Positions 28,592 to 36,997 of a stretch of 64,000 nt of DNA are shown here, in pieces. The translations under genes were made by a program, and so were the position numbers. The first letter of the stretch is position 1; each line of letters opens with the position of its first letter. Under the pieces are notes generated by a model, which saw only the letters and a program-made list of their open reading frames with translations, did not search any database and was not told where the DNA came from. The stretch is from Burkholderia diffusa (lineage in GTDB: Bacteria; Pseudomonadota; Gammaproteobacteria; Burkholderiales; Burkholderiaceae), in NCBI RefSeq assembly GCF_001718315.1, contig NZ_CP013363.1:434001-498000 (forward strand), given 5' to 3'.

Positions 28592-29380
28592 ATGCAGACG
28601 CATCCCGTCCGTCCTTCCGTCGACCGTTCGTTGCGGACCCACCCGCATCCGCAGCGCTGGCTGATGTCGATCGTGCTGCTGACACCGATGCTCTATGCGT
28701 TGCTGTGGATCGGTCTGCCGTTCGCGTGGCGCTACTGGCGCGCGGTCATGGCGTGGGGTGCGCACGAGATTGATCCGGCACTGCATGTGATCGTGATCGG
28801 CTACCCGCCCGATGCGCCGCGCGTCCCGCTGCTGTCGATCGATCTCGCCGCGCGAATGCCGAGCGGGGCGCAGCTTGCCGTGACCGCGGTGCTTTGCGCG
28901 CTCGGCTTCGGCGCGTCGTTCTTCCGGCGTGCGAACTGGTTGCCCGTTGCATATCTGTTACGTATCGCGAGCTTCACGCAGCTGCTGATCTGCGCGTATT
29001 TCTGGCTCGACCCGGGCGCGTTCCCGTATGTGCCGATGCTGCATCTGCGCGACATGTTCGTGCTGCACGGCGCGGCAATCGCCCTGATTCCGCTGGTGAT
29101 GGCGGCGCTGTACTACCCGCTCGATTTCACGCCGCTGCAGAAGCTCGCCGCATCGCTTCTCGTCGTAGGCTACTTCGTGTTCGCGCTGCCGTTCGTGATG
29201 CTGCTGCACGCGGTCGTCATCCATCATGGCTCGTTGCTGTTCCTGCCGTTCTGCTATTTCCTGCTCGGCGGCCCGCTGCTGATCGGCCTGCTCGTCACGC
29301 TCTACACCTACTGCGCGAGCTGGCCCGGTTCGCTGACGAATCCATCCGACGATTCGCGCCAAACGCCGCCGTATCAGTGA
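28592..29380 (+). CDS. Polytopic inner-membrane protein of the polysaccharide locus
   Basis: A 262-residue protein with about six membrane segments (SIVLLTPMLYALLWIGLPFAW; AVTAVLCALGFGASFF; YLLRIASFTQLLICAYFW; AAIALIPLVMAALYYPL; LLVVGYFVFALPFVMLLHAV; FLPFCYFLLGGPLLIGLLVT). The N-terminal half, with an extracytoplasmic loop after TM1, resembles PgaD-like partners only loosely. Function unknown; its place between the outer-membrane barrel and the deacetylase-like gene suggests a synthase partner. Start is ATG at 28592 with GGGAGCGGG upstream; it lies 14 bases after the barrel gene. A 278-base gap follows, in which I see nothing. Confidence 0.65.
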   Translation: MQTHPVRPSVDRSLRTHPHPQRWLMSIVLLTPMLYALLWIGLPFAWRYWRAVMAWGAHEIDPALHVIVIGYPPDAPRVPLLSIDLAARMPSGAQLAVTAVLCALGFGASFFRRANWLPVAYLLRIASFTQLLICAYFWLDPGAFPYVPMLHLRDMFVLHGAAIALIPLVMAALYYPLDFTPLQKLAASLLVVGYFVFALPFVMLLHAVVIHHGSLLFLPFCYFLLGGPLLIGLLVTLYTYCASWPGSLTNPSDDSRQTPPYQ

Positions 29381-29658
29381 TGAAACGATTCGGCCGCATT
29401 TTTCGCCGCACCGCGCGGCACGCGACGCGCGGAGCGAGCACGACAGGGCTTCCGGAGCCAATGGCACGTTGTTCGCTTCTCTGTCTGCGTCGCATCGATT
29501 CGTTTCCACCGAGAAGACGGCTCGGCCGCCGCTGGCCGGCGTCGTTCGATGCTCGACGAACTGGGCAGCCGCACACATCTACCGGGCAAGGTGGGCCGAG
29601 CTCGCGGCACGCTCATCGCTGCTGTGACGCCACCCATTCCTTAAGCGAGGAGCACACC

Positions 29659-31815
29659 ATGTTGGCAAAGTCAGGCAAGTTCTTGCGGATCCTGTTCGCG
29701 CTATTCGCGCTGGCGTTCGCATTCAGTCCGGGCGGCGTTCAGGCGGCCACCAACCAGCTTCTCCTGTTGGTGCCCGACACGCTGACGCTGCCTGATCCTC
29801 GCGTGTCCGCGTGGCTCGATACGGCGCAGGAGGAGGGGTTGCAGATCACGGTCATGACCGACAGCCAGTTCATGGCCGCCGGCGCTTCGCTGTCGCAGTA
29901 TCCCGGCCTGATCCTGCCGGACCAGGTTCATACGACGGCTGCCGACGCACTCGTGACGGCGATTCAGAACTACGCGCTGAACGGCGGCAAGGTGATGCTC
30001 GTCTACGATTTCGGCGTACTGAATTCTGCCGGCTTCTATGTGAGCCCGAAGTCTCGTTTCAGCAACATGGTCGGCGTCGATTACGTGTTGTATGACCAAT
30101 ACGGCGGCAACATGATCGGCCTCGGCAACGTGACCGGCATGAGCAGCTGGCTGCGCACGCTGCAGGTGCCCCCCGGCAAGTCGATGGCATGGACGACGAC
30201 TTCGGCGACCACGGCCGCCAGCCCCACGACCTCGTTCGCGTCGACGAGCAGCTCCGGCTCGTCGACGACGTCGGCGTCGACATCGACGTCGGGCAGCGCG
30301 CTGTTCCTGGCTGCCAGCCCGTCGAACCCGGGCGGCCTCGCGAACTACAACCACAATGCGTGGTTCCAGTACACGACGTCTCCCACGGGTAGCGGCGTGC
30401 TGAGCCAGACGCTACCGAAACTCACCGGCACCGTGACCGGCAAACTGAAGAAGACGACCACGTATAGCGCCGGCTCGCTGCTGAGCACCGCGACCGGCAA
30501 GACGGCCACCACGCTTGCGTCCACGCTGGCGACCACGACCGACACGCTCGAAGGCATCTCCGGCTACGTGTACGGTTTCCTGACCTACCCGAGCTTCGTC
30601 ACGCAGGGCACGTATTCCGGTACGACGATCCTGACGTCGCCGACCTTCGGGCTGGTGTCGGGCTACAACACGTATGGCAACGGCGGCGTGCTGTTCGTCA
30701 ACCTGCCGCTTGCCTACCTCGACGGCCAGACCGACGGCATGCTGATCCACGGCTACCTGCATTATTTCGGCACGCAGATGCTGAACCTGCCGTCGCTGTC
30801 GCCGCTGCCGAAGGCGCAGGCCGGCCTCGTGTTCAACTGGCACTTCTGCGCGGGCGATCAGATCCAGCCGGCGCTTTACCTGAAGAGCCTCGGCGTGTGG
30901 AACAACGGACCGTTCTCGCTCGTCGTGACGGCCGGCCCGGATGAGGCGACCTTCGGCGACGGCGACGGCATCAATCTCGCGAACAACCCGACGGCGCAGA
31001 ATCTCCTCAAGTACTTCATTACCAAGGGGCATCACGTCGGCAGCCACGGCGGCTGGATTCACGACTACTGGGGGGCGAATGCGAGCGAAACGAACGCGAG
31101 CACGTTCACGCAGTACCTCGTGATGAACCATCAGGCCGTTCAGGCCGCGACGGGCCTGCCGGACGTCGAGTACGCGGCGCCGGAAGGCAACACGCCGACG
31201 TGGTCGGTGAACTGGCTCGAAAGCAACGGCTTCAACGGGTACTACTTCACCGGCCATACCGGCTCGGCACCGACCCGCGCATATCGCAACGGCGCGATGC
31301 TGAACCCAGGCCTGTGGGCTTACCCCGTGATGCCGTTCGGCAAGTACGCGACGTTCGAGGAGTTCCAGCAGTATGCGGTGCCGACGACCGACGTGAACAA
31401 CTGGTACGCCGCACTTATGAACTTCGTCGTCGCGAACCACACGAGCCGGTTGATCTATGCGCATCCGTATGGCGCGTCGTTCTACCCGTCCACGTTGTCC
31501 GCGATCTTCACGCAAGCCAACACGCTGAAGCTGACCGGGCAGTTCCGGTGGTACACGATGACCGATATAACCGCCTTCGACCGTTCGCGCCTGAACGTCA
31601 CGTGGTCGGCCACCGACACGGGCAGCGGCTGGGCATTCTCCGCCAGCCACCCGACCAGTCTGACGAACATGACGTGGCTGCTGCCGAAGGCTGCGTATGC
31701 GTTGCCGATCATCACGCAAGGCAGTGGCAGCGTGAGTATCACCGATTCGACGTACTGGCTCGTGACCGCGAACGGCGGCACCAGCCTCAAGTTCACCAGC
31801 GCCAAGGTGCACTGA
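29659..31815 (+). CDS. Large exported polysaccharide-deacetylase-like protein
   Basis: A 718-residue exported protein: signal peptide MLAKSGKFLRILFALFALAF, then ending near GGVQA. An N-terminal domain (30-175) of unknown fold is followed by a Ser/Thr-rich linker at about residues 179-214 (30193-30300), a second unknown segment, and from about residue 385 a region like NodB-fold deacetylases: AGLVFNWHFCAGDQ in place of the usual TFDDG motif, KGHHVGSHGGWIHDYW for the His-x4-His metal motif, and YAAPEGNTPTW where RxPxG is expected. So the fold is likely but the catalytic set is altered. It probably acts on the locus polymer in the periplasm or at the surface. GAGGAG precedes the ATG. Confidence 0.6.
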   Translation: MLAKSGKFLRILFALFALAFAFSPGGVQAATNQLLLLVPDTLTLPDPRVSAWLDTAQEEGLQITVMTDSQFMAAGASLSQYPGLILPDQVHTTAADALVTAIQNYALNGGKVMLVYDFGVLNSAGFYVSPKSRFSNMVGVDYVLYDQYGGNMIGLGNVTGMSSWLRTLQVPPGKSMAWTTTSATTAASPTTSFASTSSSGSSTTSASTSTSGSALFLAASPSNPGGLANYNHNAWFQYTTSPTGSGVLSQTLPKLTGTVTGKLKKTTTYSAGSLLSTATGKTATTLASTLATTTDTLEGISGYVYGFLTYPSFVTQGTYSGTTILTSPTFGLVSGYNTYGNGGVLFVNLPLAYLDGQTDGMLIHGYLHYFGTQMLNLPSLSPLPKAQAGLVFNWHFCAGDQIQPALYLKSLGVWNNGPFSLVVTAGPDEATFGDGDGINLANNPTAQNLLKYFITKGHHVGSHGGWIHDYWGANASETNASTFTQYLVMNHQAVQAATGLPDVEYAAPEGNTPTWSVNWLESNGFNGYYFTGHTGSAPTRAYRNGAMLNPGLWAYPVMPFGKYATFEEFQQYAVPTTDVNNWYAALMNFVVANHTSRLIYAHPYGASFYPSTLSAIFTQANTLKLTGQFRWYTMTDITAFDRSRLNVTWSATDTGSGWAFSASHPTSLTNMTWLLPKAAYALPIITQGSGSVSITDSTYWLVTANGGTSLKFTSAKVH

Positions 31816-31907
31816 GCCGCAACGTCGATACACTCGCCGGCGCGCGACGCGGCCAACGCCGCGCCCGGCGGGAATTGCGCAGGACTACCGCGCAGGAGCC
31901 CCCGATC

Positions 31908-32996
31908 ATGAACCGGCCCGCGCTTTTCCCGGTCGCACGCACGTGCGTGGCGGCCATTGTCAGGCTGTGCCATGCATGGCGCGTTGCCTGTTGCGTCGCC
32001 GCGTGCTGCATCGTGCCGCACGCGGGCGCCGCCGAACTTCAGCTGAACGGGCTGTATCAACGCCCGGACGGCGCGATCACCGTGCGCCTGAACGGCGCCG
32101 GCATCGATCCATATTTCGCGGCGAAGGCGCTGCTTGCCGCCGCCGACACCCGGATGGACGCCCACCAGGCCGCGCTTGCGTGGATTGCATGGGTGTTGCC
32201 GCGCCAGCGTCTCGACGGCGGATTCGACCGTTACTGCGTGAAGGCCGGCGTGGCCGCATCGTGCGCGGAAGCCGATGCCGATGACGCGATGATGGCGACC
32301 TGGATCGAGTTGCTCGCGCGCTTTGCGCCTCCCGACGGGATGCCGGCTGCCTGGGAACTCAGCCTGAATCGCGCGGGCGCGCACCTGGACACGCTGCTCG
32401 ACAAGGCGAGCGGTGTCTATCAGATATCGTCGTCACTGCATGTCGCGCTGCTGATGGATAACGTCGAGGTGCACAGCGCGTTCCAGGCGCTCGCCGCGTA
32501 TTACGTGCGACGCGGCGACTATGCGCGTGCTGGCCCGTGGAGCCAGCGCGCCGACCGGCTGTCGTCCGCGATCGTCAAGGTGTTCTGGCGCGGCACGCAA
32601 TCCGGCTTTCGCGCAAGCACGCAGAAGATCAGCGACACGAGCTTCTATCCGGCGAAAGTCGCGCAGATCTTCCCGATCCTGTCCGGCATCCAGGTGCCCG
32701 ATCAGTCGAACGAGACGATCTATGCGCAGTGGATGCAGAAGTACGGCAAGACCTGGATGCAACTGGCCGGCTCCGATTTTCCGTGGGGGCTGATCGCGCT
32801 GGTCGCATTCAAGATGAACGACTGGGGCACGGTCGCCTGCTGGTATGCGCGCTCGGGCCCGTACCGTCATGGCGCGCACTGGAACGTACTGGAGGAGGCG
32901 CTGTACCTGGCATTCGAAAGCCGGATGGCCGATCCGCTCGCACCCGCCAAATGCGGGTTCACGACGGCGGAGGTAACGGTGACCGGATCGCGCTGA
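31908..32996 (+). CDS. Exported glycosidase-like (alpha-helical toroid) protein
   Basis: A 362-residue exported protein with a long signal region (about 1-42, hydrophobic CVAACCIVPHAGA). The mature part is all-helical with repeated aromatic and acidic motifs (HQAALAWIAWVLPRQRLDGG, DDAMMATWIELLARF, ADRLSSAIVKVFWRGTQSGF, DTSFYPAKVAQIFPIL), the style of alpha/alpha toroid glycoside hydrolases and lyases. I could not place a family or a catalytic pair. Probably a polymer-trimming enzyme of the exopolysaccharide locus. CAGGAGCC lies upstream of the ATG. Ninety-two bases separate it from the previous gene. Confidence 0.55.
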   Translation: MNRPALFPVARTCVAAIVRLCHAWRVACCVAACCIVPHAGAAELQLNGLYQRPDGAITVRLNGAGIDPYFAAKALLAAADTRMDAHQAALAWIAWVLPRQRLDGGFDRYCVKAGVAASCAEADADDAMMATWIELLARFAPPDGMPAAWELSLNRAGAHLDTLLDKASGVYQISSSLHVALLMDNVEVHSAFQALAAYYVRRGDYARAGPWSQRADRLSSAIVKVFWRGTQSGFRASTQKISDTSFYPAKVAQIFPILSGIQVPDQSNETIYAQWMQKYGKTWMQLAGSDFPWGLIALVAFKMNDWGTVACWYARSGPYRHGAHWNVLEEALYLAFESRMADPLAPAKCGFTTAEVTVTGSR

Positions 32997-33043
32997 CATG
33001 ACGGCGCACGGTCGATGAACGGAAACAGGGAAGGAGACGTGTC

Positions 33044-34861
33044 ATGTGTGGCATCGTCGGCGCGGTCGCGCAACGGAACATCGTTCCGGTTCTGCTTGAA
33101 GGTTTGCGCCGCCTTGAATATCGCGGCTACGATTCATGCGGCGTGGCGACCGTCGTCGACGGCCAGGCGCGCCGGGAGCGCAGTGTGTCGCGCGTCGCCG
33201 ATCTCGATGCGCACGTGCGCAGCGCCGGGCTGTCCGGCAGCACCGGCATCGCGCACACCCGATGGGCCACGCATGGCGCGCCCGCAACCTGCAACGCGCA
33301 TCCGATCTTCTCGCGCGACGAAATCGCGCTCGTGCACAACGGCATCATCGAGAACCACGAAACGTTGCGCAGGCAACTTTCCGACGAGAATTACCATTTC
33401 GACGGCCAGACCGACACCGAGGTCGTCGCCCATCTGATCCACAGCAAGTATCGCGGCGACCTGCTCGCCGCCGTGCGCGATGCGACGTCGCAGCTGCACG
33501 GCGCGTACGCGATCGCGGTGTTCAGCAAGCACGAGCCGCAGCGGCTGATCGGCGCGCGGGTCGGCTCGCCGCTCGTCGTCGGCCTGAAGGATGACGAATG
33601 CTTTCTCGCGTCCGACGCGCTCGCACTCGCCGGCATCACCGATCGCTTCATCTTTCTCGAGGAAGGCGACATCGTCGAATTGACGCCGGGCGGCGTGCGC
33701 ATCCTCGAACGTGGCGGCACGCCGGTCGAGCGTCCGGTCCAGACCGTCTCGTCGGCGCAGGCCGCAGTCGAGCTCGGGCCTTATCGCCATTTCATGCAGA
33801 AGGAAATTTTCGAGCAGCCGCAGGCCGTGGCCGCGACGATTCCCGATGCGGGGCTGTTCGATCCCGCGATATTCGGCCCGGATGCCGCGCGCGCGTTCGA
33901 ACAGATCGACAACGTGCTGATTCTCGCGTGCGGCACGAGTCACTATTCCGGCCTGACCGCGCGCCGCTGGCTCGAGACGATCGCGCGCCTGCCCGCGCAG
34001 GTCGAGATCGCGAGTGAATACCGTTACAGCGACGCGCTCGCGTTGCCGAATACGCTGGTCGTCAGCGTATCGCAATCCGGCGAGACCGCCGACACGCTCG
34101 CCGCGCTCAAGTATGCGCAGGCACTCGGCCACATCGATACGCTGGCGATCTGCAACGTGCCGACCAGCGCAATGATGCGCCAGACCGGACTGCGGTTCCT
34201 GACGCGCGCCGGCCCGGAAATCGGCGTCGCGTCGACCAAGGCGTTCACGACGCAGCTCGTCGCGCTGTTCATACTCGCGGTGACGCTCGGCCGGCTGCGC
34301 GGCTACGTCGACGATGCGCAGCTCGCGCGTTACACGACGCAGTTGCGGCGGCTGCCGAGCGCGCTCGAGGACGTGCTCGCGCTCGAGCCGCAGATCGAGC
34401 GCTGGGCCGCGGAATTCTCGCGGCACGAGAACGCGCTGTTCCTCGGGCGCGGGCTGCATTACCCGATCGCGCTCGAAGGGGCGCTGAAGCTGAAGGAGAT
34501 TTCGTACATCCACGCGGAAGCGTATCCGGCCGGCGAACTGAAGCACGGGCCGCTCGCGCTCGTGACGCATGCGATGCCGGTCGCAACGATCGCGCCGAAC
34601 GACGCGCTGCTCGAGAAGCTCAAGTCGAACATGCAGGAAGTGCGCGCGCGGGGCGGGCAGCTTTACGTATTCGCGGATGCCGATACACGGATCGACAACG
34701 GTGAAGGCGTGTCGGTGCTGCGAATGCCGGATTACTACGGGCTGCTGTCGCCGATTCTGCACGTCGTGCCGTTGCAGCTGCTTGCGTATCACGCGGCCTG
34801 CCTGCGCGGCGCGGATATCGACAAGCCGAGGAATCTCGCGAAATCGGTGACGGTCGAGTGA
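33044..34861 (+). CDS. glmS: Glutamine-fructose-6-phosphate aminotransferase (isomerising)
   Basis: Makes glucosamine-6-phosphate, the entry point of UDP-GlcNAc synthesis. The 605-residue protein has the N-terminal glutaminase domain with the Cys1 nucleophile ([12 protein letters not shown]), [12 protein letters not shown] and [11 protein letters not shown], and two C-terminal SIS sugar-phosphate domains ([56 protein letters not shown]), ending KSVTVE as in all GlmS. Length is that of E. coli GlmS. GAAGGAGACGTGTC precedes the ATG. Placed at the end of the polysaccharide operon it is probably a dedicated paralogue of a housekeeping glmS elsewhere. The 47-base gap upstream leaves no room for a glmS ribozyme. 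Confidence 0.93.
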   Translation: MCGIVGAVAQRNIVPVLLEGLRRLEYRGYDSCGVATVVDGQARRERSVSRVADLDAHVRSAGLSGSTGIAHTRWATHGAPATCNAHPIFSRDEIALVHNGIIENHETLRRQLSDENYHFDGQTDTEVVAHLIHSKYRGDLLAAVRDATSQLHGAYAIAVFSKHEPQRLIGARVGSPLVVGLKDDECFLASDALALAGITDRFIFLEEGDIVELTPGGVRILERGGTPVERPVQTVSSAQAAVELGPYRHFMQKEIFEQPQAVAATIPDAGLFDPAIFGPDAARAFEQIDNVLILACGTSHYSGLTARRWLETIARLPAQVEIASEYRYSDALALPNTLVVSVSQSGETADTLAALKYAQALGHIDTLAICNVPTSAMMRQTGLRFLTRAGPEIGVASTKAFTTQLVALFILAVTLGRLRGYVDDAQLARYTTQLRRLPSALEDVLALEPQIERWAAEFSRHENALFLGRGLHYPIALEGALKLKEISYIHAEAYPAGELKHGPLALVTHAMPVATIAPNDALLEKLKSNMQEVRARGGQLYVFADADTRIDNGEGVSVLRMPDYYGLLSPILHVVPLQLLAYHAACLRGADIDKPRNLAKSVTVE

Positions 34862-35007
34862 CGGGAAAGGGCGCGGCTGACGCGATCGCCTCGGCGCGAC
34901 GCGAGGCGGGGCGGTTCCGGAACGACCGGGCCGAACGAAGGCGAAAAAATCTTTCGCATTCGTGCGAAGATTGACGACCCGTTCCGACAACCGCACCCGA
35001 GACCGTC

Positions 35008-35469
35008 GTGATCCGATCGAACCCCGAGGGCAACCCGCAAGCCGGCCATCCGCCGTGGATGGCCGTCGCACTGGCCGAGTTGGGCATCCGCCGCTTTCCG
35101 CCCGGCAGCGTCAATCCGCGCATCGTCGAATACAACAACCACACGAACCTCGTCGGCTACGACGACAAGATTTCGTGGTGCTCGTCGTTCGTCAACTGGT
35201 GCATGACGCACGCCGGCATTCGTGGCACCGGGTCGGCGCTCGCGCGTTCGTGGCTCGACTGGGGGCGGCCGCTGGAGCGTCCGGTGTACGGCTGCATCGC
35301 GATCCTGACGCGCGACGACCCCGCGAGCTGGAAGGGGCATGTCGGGTTCTATCTGCGTCACGACGACGAGCGCGTGTACCTGTTCGGCGGCAATCAACTC
35401 GAAGAAGTGCGTGAACTTGCGTATCCGGTAAGCGAGGTGATCGGATACCGGTGGCCGGACGCGGGCTGA
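35008..35469 (+). CDS. TIGR02594-type NlpC/P60-CHAP-like peptidase
   Basis: A 153-residue soluble protein of the TIGR02594 type. The likely catalytic Cys is in KISWCSSFVNWCMTHAG and the His in WKGHVGFYLRHDDERVYLFG, in the order and spacing of CHAP/NlpC amidases. No signal peptide is visible, so it either acts in the cytoplasm, is an effector, or leaves by a non-Sec route; related proteins are found as phage endolysins and as secreted toxins. GTG at 35008 is the first plausible start, giving MIRSNPEGN; no strong ribosome binding site. No immunity gene is obvious next to it. Confidence 0.65.
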   Translation: MIRSNPEGNPQAGHPPWMAVALAELGIRRFPPGSVNPRIVEYNNHTNLVGYDDKISWCSSFVNWCMTHAGIRGTGSALARSWLDWGRPLERPVYGCIAILTRDDPASWKGHVGFYLRHDDERVYLFGGNQLEEVRELAYPVSEVIGYRWPDAG

Positions 35470-35532
35470 CCACGTCGCGTGCGCGGCTTTCCGTGCATGG
35501 ACGACGGCGCAGGCATCGCATGGCGGCCGTGG

Positions 35533-36981
35533 TCAATCCTGCGTGGCGGTGGCAGCGACGGCCACGGCCTGCGCTTCACCCGCCGCATCGTTCCTGCTCC
35601 ACCCGCCGCCGAGCGACCGATACAACGCGACTGCCGCCAGCGCATGCTCGCGCCTGACCTGATTGAGCGCGTCCGAATCCCGCAAATACGCCTCCTGCGC
35701 CGACAGCACGTCCAGGAAATCCGTCGCGCCGCCCTTGTAGAGCTGGTTCGCCAGCCCGAGCGCCTTGCCCGACGCCGCGAGCGCGCTGTCGAGCCGGCGC
35801 GTCGCTTCATCGCTGCTGACGAGGTTCGCACGCGCATCCTCGACTTCCCGCAGCGCCTGCAGCATCGTCTGTCGCAACCCGAGCTCCGACTCGCGCATCC
35901 GGCTTTCGCTTTGCGTAATGTCGGCGGTGATTCGCCCCGCGTTGAAGATCGGGCTCGTCGCGCTCAACGCAGCGCTGAACAGGTTGTCGGTCAACGTCGG
36001 CAACCCGAGATACGACGCGGCCAGTATTCCGTCCGCGAGGTTCAGCGAGAACTTCGGATACCGCTCGGCCTTCGCGACGCCGACCTGTGCCGCGCGCCGC
36101 TCGACCCGTGCGTAGGCGGTAAGCACGTCCGGCCGGCGCAGCAGCGCCTGCGATGGCAGCGTGGCGGGCGACCCGGCAGGCGGCGCCGGAATCGTGCCGG
36201 CCTGCGCGAGCACGAGCCGGTCGACCGACTCCGGCGTGCGGCCCGAATACACGGCGATCAGGTTGAGCTGATGTGCAATCTGCGCACGCGTCGTCGGAAT
36301 CCGCGCTTCGAGCGCATCGAGCTGGTTCTGCGCGCGCGTGACGTCGAGCTCCGTCGACAGCCCGAACGCCTGCCGCTTGCGCGTGAGTTCGAGCGCATGC
36401 CGGCGGATCGCCGCGTTGTCCTGGAGGATCTTCAGTTCCTGCTGCGCCCAGCGCAGGTCGACATAGGCCGACGCCGCATCGGCCGCGAGCGCGAGCCGCA
36501 TCGCGTCTTCCGCGTGCTTTTGCCCGACCAGTTCGGCCTGCGCGGCCAGCAGGTCGAGCCGTTCACCGCCGAATACGTCGGGCGACCAGCTCAGCGCGAG
36601 TCCCGCGCCGGCCTGCCGCACATAGCCGAGCGGCGGCGGCGTGTTCTGGCGCGCGTCGGACGCACGGGCGGTCGCGTCCAGTTCCGGCAGCAACACCGCA
36701 TGCTTCTGCACGGTCAGCGCCTGCGCCTGCTTCACGCGCTCGGCAGCGGCTTGCAGATCGAGGTTGCCGTCGAGCACGGTCGCGATCAAGCGGTCGAGCA
36801 CGGGATCGTTGAACTGCGCCCACCACGCGGCGGCGCCGATGTCCGCATGCGGCACGTCGATGTCCCACGCGGCGGGCGCGAGCGATCGAACGGAATCGTG
36901 CAGCGCGGGATGCTGAGCGGGTTGCACCGCGCAGCCGGCGGCGAATGCGCTGACGGCCAGCGCGACGAGTAGCTTCTTCAT
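35533..36981 (-). CDS. NodT-family outer-membrane efflux lipoprotein
   Basis: TolC-like outer-membrane channel, 482 residues. The N-terminus MKKLLVALAVSAFAAGCAVQ contains a lipobox (FAAGC) with the lipid-bearing Cys at residue 17. Two OEP repeats follow with the motifs NLDLQAAAERVKQAQALTVQ and ALRRPDVLTAYARVE-like LLRRPDVLTAYARVERRAAQ. It is the last gene of a marR-HlyD-DHA2-NodT operon and starts 16 bases after the MFS pump gene, so it should complete a tripartite pump. Confidence 0.88.
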   Translation of the reverse strand: MKKLLVALAVSAFAAGCAVQPAQHPALHDSVRSLAPAAWDIDVPHADIGAAAWWAQFNDPVLDRLIATVLDGNLDLQAAAERVKQAQALTVQKHAVLLPELDATARASDARQNTPPPLGYVRQAGAGLALSWSPDVFGGERLDLLAAQAELVGQKHAEDAMRLALAADAASAYVDLRWAQQELKILQDNAAIRRHALELTRKRQAFGLSTELDVTRAQNQLDALEARIPTTRAQIAHQLNLIAVYSGRTPESVDRLVLAQAGTIPAPPAGSPATLPSQALLRRPDVLTAYARVERRAAQVGVAKAERYPKFSLNLADGILAASYLGLPTLTDNLFSAALSATSPIFNAGRITADITQSESRMRESELGLRQTMLQALREVEDARANLVSSDEATRRLDSALAASGKALGLANQLYKGGATDFLDVLSAQEAYLRDSDALNQVRREHALAAVALYRSLGGGWSRNDAAGEAQAVAVAATATQD

Positions 36982-36997
36982 GAAGATGACCTTGGCT

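Noticed and set aside
30193..30300. Thr/Ser-rich stretch as a DNA tandem repeat
   Set aside because: The codons vary; it is a low-complexity protein linker rather than a satellite repeat.
32997..33043. glmS ribozyme upstream of glmS
   Set aside because: Only 47 bases separate glmS from the preceding gene, too short for the ribozyme, which is also typical of Gram-positives.
34949..34973. Near inverted repeat AATCTTTCGC and GCGAAGATT
   Set aside because: Arms differ by one bulged base and the place has no clear promoter context.
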